Assembly (NCBI RefSeq): GCF_001548375.1
Contig: NZ_AP017295.1
Location: forward strand, 1-64,000
Origin: Nostoc sp. NIES-3756
GTDB lineage: Bacteria > Cyanobacteriota > Cyanobacteriia > Cyanobacteriales > Nostocaceae
DNA length: 64,000 bases
Reading direction: 5' to 3'
Notes under the pieces: model-generated
The model's database searches: none
What the model saw: only the letters and a program-made list of their open reading frames with translations
What the model was told of the DNA's origin: nothing
In this document: positions 62,206 to 64,000 of the stretch, piece by piece
Numbering within the stretch: the stretch's first letter is position 1
How the letters are laid out: every line of letters begins with the position of its first letter
Program-made: the position numbers and the translations under genes

Positions 62206-63882
62206 TTACAAGACCTCCAATGAGAGTATAGTTTGATCGTCCTCTTGAACGTGGTTATCTGCCTGAATACGAGCTAATAAATGGTTAAGAGATAGCGGTT
62301 TAGGCTCTTGTTGTAAGAGTTGCCACAGACCATCTTGATTCAGCATAGAATGACTTACTGGCTGAACGCCACCCACGGTTTTTACTGTGGTTAACAACTT
62401 ATTTGATACCATTGCTTCTGTGATACCATCGCTGGCTAACAGTAATGTATCTCCGGGTGTCAGCACTAAACTACCGGACTTAGCCTGCCACTTGGGTAAA
62501 ATCCCTAAAGGAATAGCTCTAACTGTGAGATAAACGGGTTTTTCTGGTGCATTGATTTGATTTGACCAAACCAGAGGATAGATATGACCGGCGTTTGCAT
62601 AAACTAACTCTCTAGTAGTCGGTGTATAACGAGCTAAAACAAAAGTAATAAAGCAGTTGTTGCTAATTAAGTCATCACACAAAGCATGGTTGAGGTTATG
62701 TATGACTACATTGGGTTCGGGTGGATTTTCCTGAGATAATTCTCGGCGCAATACAGAAATTGCACTAGCCATAAATAAAGCCGCCGGTACACCTTTACCA
62801 GAAACGTCACCTACAGCTAGCCATACATCTCCTTGTGTGGGATGGACAAAGACTTCAAAAAAGTCACCACCTACTTCTCTGGCTGGATAACAACAAGCCT
62901 GTAATTTTGCGCCTTTGATATCTGGTAGAGTTTGGCGTAGTAAATTATTTTGAATTTGACGCGCTACTTCTAATTCAGCACTAATTTGCTGTTGTTTTTC
63001 TTGCAGGTGCTGATAAAGTTTTGCTTGAGAAACGGCTAAAGCAGCTTGTTCAGCTACACCCGCAATTAACTGAATATCCTCATCATGCCAAGGATGTTCT
63101 CGTCCCCATTGGTAAAGTGCTAGCACAGCCAGCAAGTGCTGTTGATAGCACAGAGGTACAACTAGGTAATTGCACGGCTTGCCATTGTTTGTATCTTGAG
63201 CAATTTGATAGTGACCAGTTTCTAGTACCTCAGCAATTAAACAAGAGGGGTCAAAGGCGCTCTCCGGTAAATCTACGGTTGGATTTTGGTAATAAAACTG
63301 ATTTGGTGTTAGGCGGTTGTTTTCTACTGGTTTGAGTAAACAACAAGTAGCCTCAAAGGTTTGTCCGATGGTAGCGGCGATTTTTTGCAACATACTCTCA
63401 TAATCCAAAGATTCTCGAATTGCTGTTGTTACCGCATTAAATAAAGATTCTCGCCGCAAAGCACGTTGTAATTCTTGGGTGCGTTTTTTGACCAAACGAT
63501 AGGTGTCTGTAGCTTGTTCAACCACAGCTTTAAGCCGTTCAGGGTTCCAGGGTTTGGTGATGTATTTGAAGACTTGACCTGCATTAATAGCTTCCACCAA
63601 ATCTTCGACATCGGTAAAACCTGTCAATAAAATCCGAATTGTGTCGGGGTAAAGTCCTACTGTACGGCTGAGAAATTCTGTACCGTTCATTTCTGGCATT
63701 CTCTGGTCTGAGATAATTACGGCCATTTCGCCTTCTTGAGCCAGAATTTCTAAAGCTTTATAGGCATGGTTGGCTTTATATACTTGAAAATCTCGCCTAA
63801 AAGTACGGTAGAGTAAATCTAAGTTATCTGGCTCATCGTCTACTACCATGAGCTTCAGTTTTTCTACCTCAGTTTCTGTCAT
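62206..63882 (-). CDS. REC-GAF-PP2C serine phosphatase (RsbU/SpoIIE type)
   Basis: 558 residues from the ATG at 63882; the open frame extends upstream to the TTG at 63960, but the receiver starts at the later Met. Domains: receiver (VVDDEPDNL, phosphoacceptor in AVIISDQRMPEMNGTEF, and KPWNPE) at residues about 10-130, a coiled linker, a GAF domain around 165-310, a helical signalling linker with KQQQISAELEVARQIQNNLL, and a PP2C-like SpoIIE phosphatase with GGDFFEVF, VAVGDVSGKGVPAALFM and ASDGITEAM from about 335 on. Metal-binding Asp and Gly residues are present. Signal input could come by phosphotransfer to the receiver or by ligand binding to GAF. Confidence 0.88.
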   Translation of the reverse strand: MTETEVEKLKLMVVDDEPDNLDLLYRTFRRDFQVYKANHAYKALEILAQEGEMAVIISDQRMPEMNGTEFLSRTVGLYPDTIRILLTGFTDVEDLVEAINAGQVFKYITKPWNPERLKAVVEQATDTYRLVKKRTQELQRALRRESLFNAVTTAIRESLDYESMLQKIAATIGQTFEATCCLLKPVENNRLTPNQFYYQNPTVDLPESAFDPSCLIAEVLETGHYQIAQDTNNGKPCNYLVVPLCYQQHLLAVLALYQWGREHPWHDEDIQLIAGVAEQAALAVSQAKLYQHLQEKQQQISAELEVARQIQNNLLRQTLPDIKGAKLQACCYPAREVGGDFFEVFVHPTQGDVWLAVGDVSGKGVPAALFMASAISVLRRELSQENPPEPNVVIHNLNHALCDDLISNNCFITFVLARYTPTTRELVYANAGHIYPLVWSNQINAPEKPVYLTVRAIPLGILPKWQAKSGSLVLTPGDTLLLASDGITEAMVSNKLLTTVKTVGGVQPVSHSMLNQDGLWQLLQQEPKPLSLNHLLARIQADNHVQEDDQTILSLEVL

Positions 63883-64000
63883 AGTTGACTTGCTTTTTCG
63901 CAGGTTGAAAGTTGGCGAGATATGACAGTTCTTATCCCACCGAGTCGTTAAATATAGCAAGGAACAGGTGAGTCCAGTCCTGTAGGCGGGTCTCCCGCCG

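Overview
The window is chromosomal DNA from a filamentous, Nostoc/Anabaena-like (Nostocales) cyanobacterium. Evidence: the octamer GCGATCGC (HIP1) recurs throughout; intergenic gaps carry TGACTAA/TAGTCCA-type heptanucleotide arrays; and the gene set includes ndhH, a CRR7-like NDH-1 factor, light-dependent protochlorophyllide reductase (por), cyanobacterial-type gshA, DUF2854 and a Mn-catalase. Most genes are housekeeping or regulatory, single or in short runs on both strands. No rRNA, tRNA, CRISPR array or transposase gene was seen.

Layout. 1-2.7 kb: nadC and purH. 2.8-7.6 kb: a large PAS-rich hybrid histidine kinase bracketed by four copies of a small RNA gene of the Yfr2 type (one copy at 2.78 kb, three in tandem at 7.2-7.6 kb). 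7.6-10 kb: DUF3891, Mn-catalase and GlsB-type stress genes. 10.5-17.5 kb: Spy-like exported protein, lysS, a decayed antitoxin gene, a membrane-anchored glyoxalase-fold protein, a sigma-like protein followed by a TPR protein, a secreted protein and DUF2267. 17.7-19.9 kb: a sensor kinase whose 5' end is duplicated on both sides of a hicBA toxin-antitoxin pair. 20.3-28.7 kb: a surface region with a PPC/ELWxxDGT-repeat protein followed by a chaperone-usher-like set (two subunit-like proteins, PapD-like chaperone, usher-like barrel). 28.8-48.3 kb: ppk, a response regulator, DUF2854, CRR7-like, ndhH, rsmH, a LysM/M23 cell-wall hydrolase, trmL, gshA, a histone-deacetylase-fold protein, MscS, glk, a phosphatase and sdhA. 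48.4-55.4 kb: a three-gene, translationally coupled operon (REase-fold nuclease, DinG-type Fe-S helicase, PIWI-domain protein) that I read as a pPIWI_RE conflict/defence system. 55.5-64 kb: por, a small inverted-repeat element with target duplication, a yybP-ykoY manganese riboswitch with a UPF0016 transporter, TPR protein, DUF39 protein, and a two-gene PP2C phosphatase/anti-sigma-like kinase switch at the right edge.

The most interesting items are the pPIWI_RE operon, the Yfr2-like RNA cluster with its shared element 50 bp upstream of each copy, the chaperone-usher-like surface cluster, and the hicBA pair inside a partial duplication of a kinase gene. Family assignments come from recognising motifs by eye; no database search was run.
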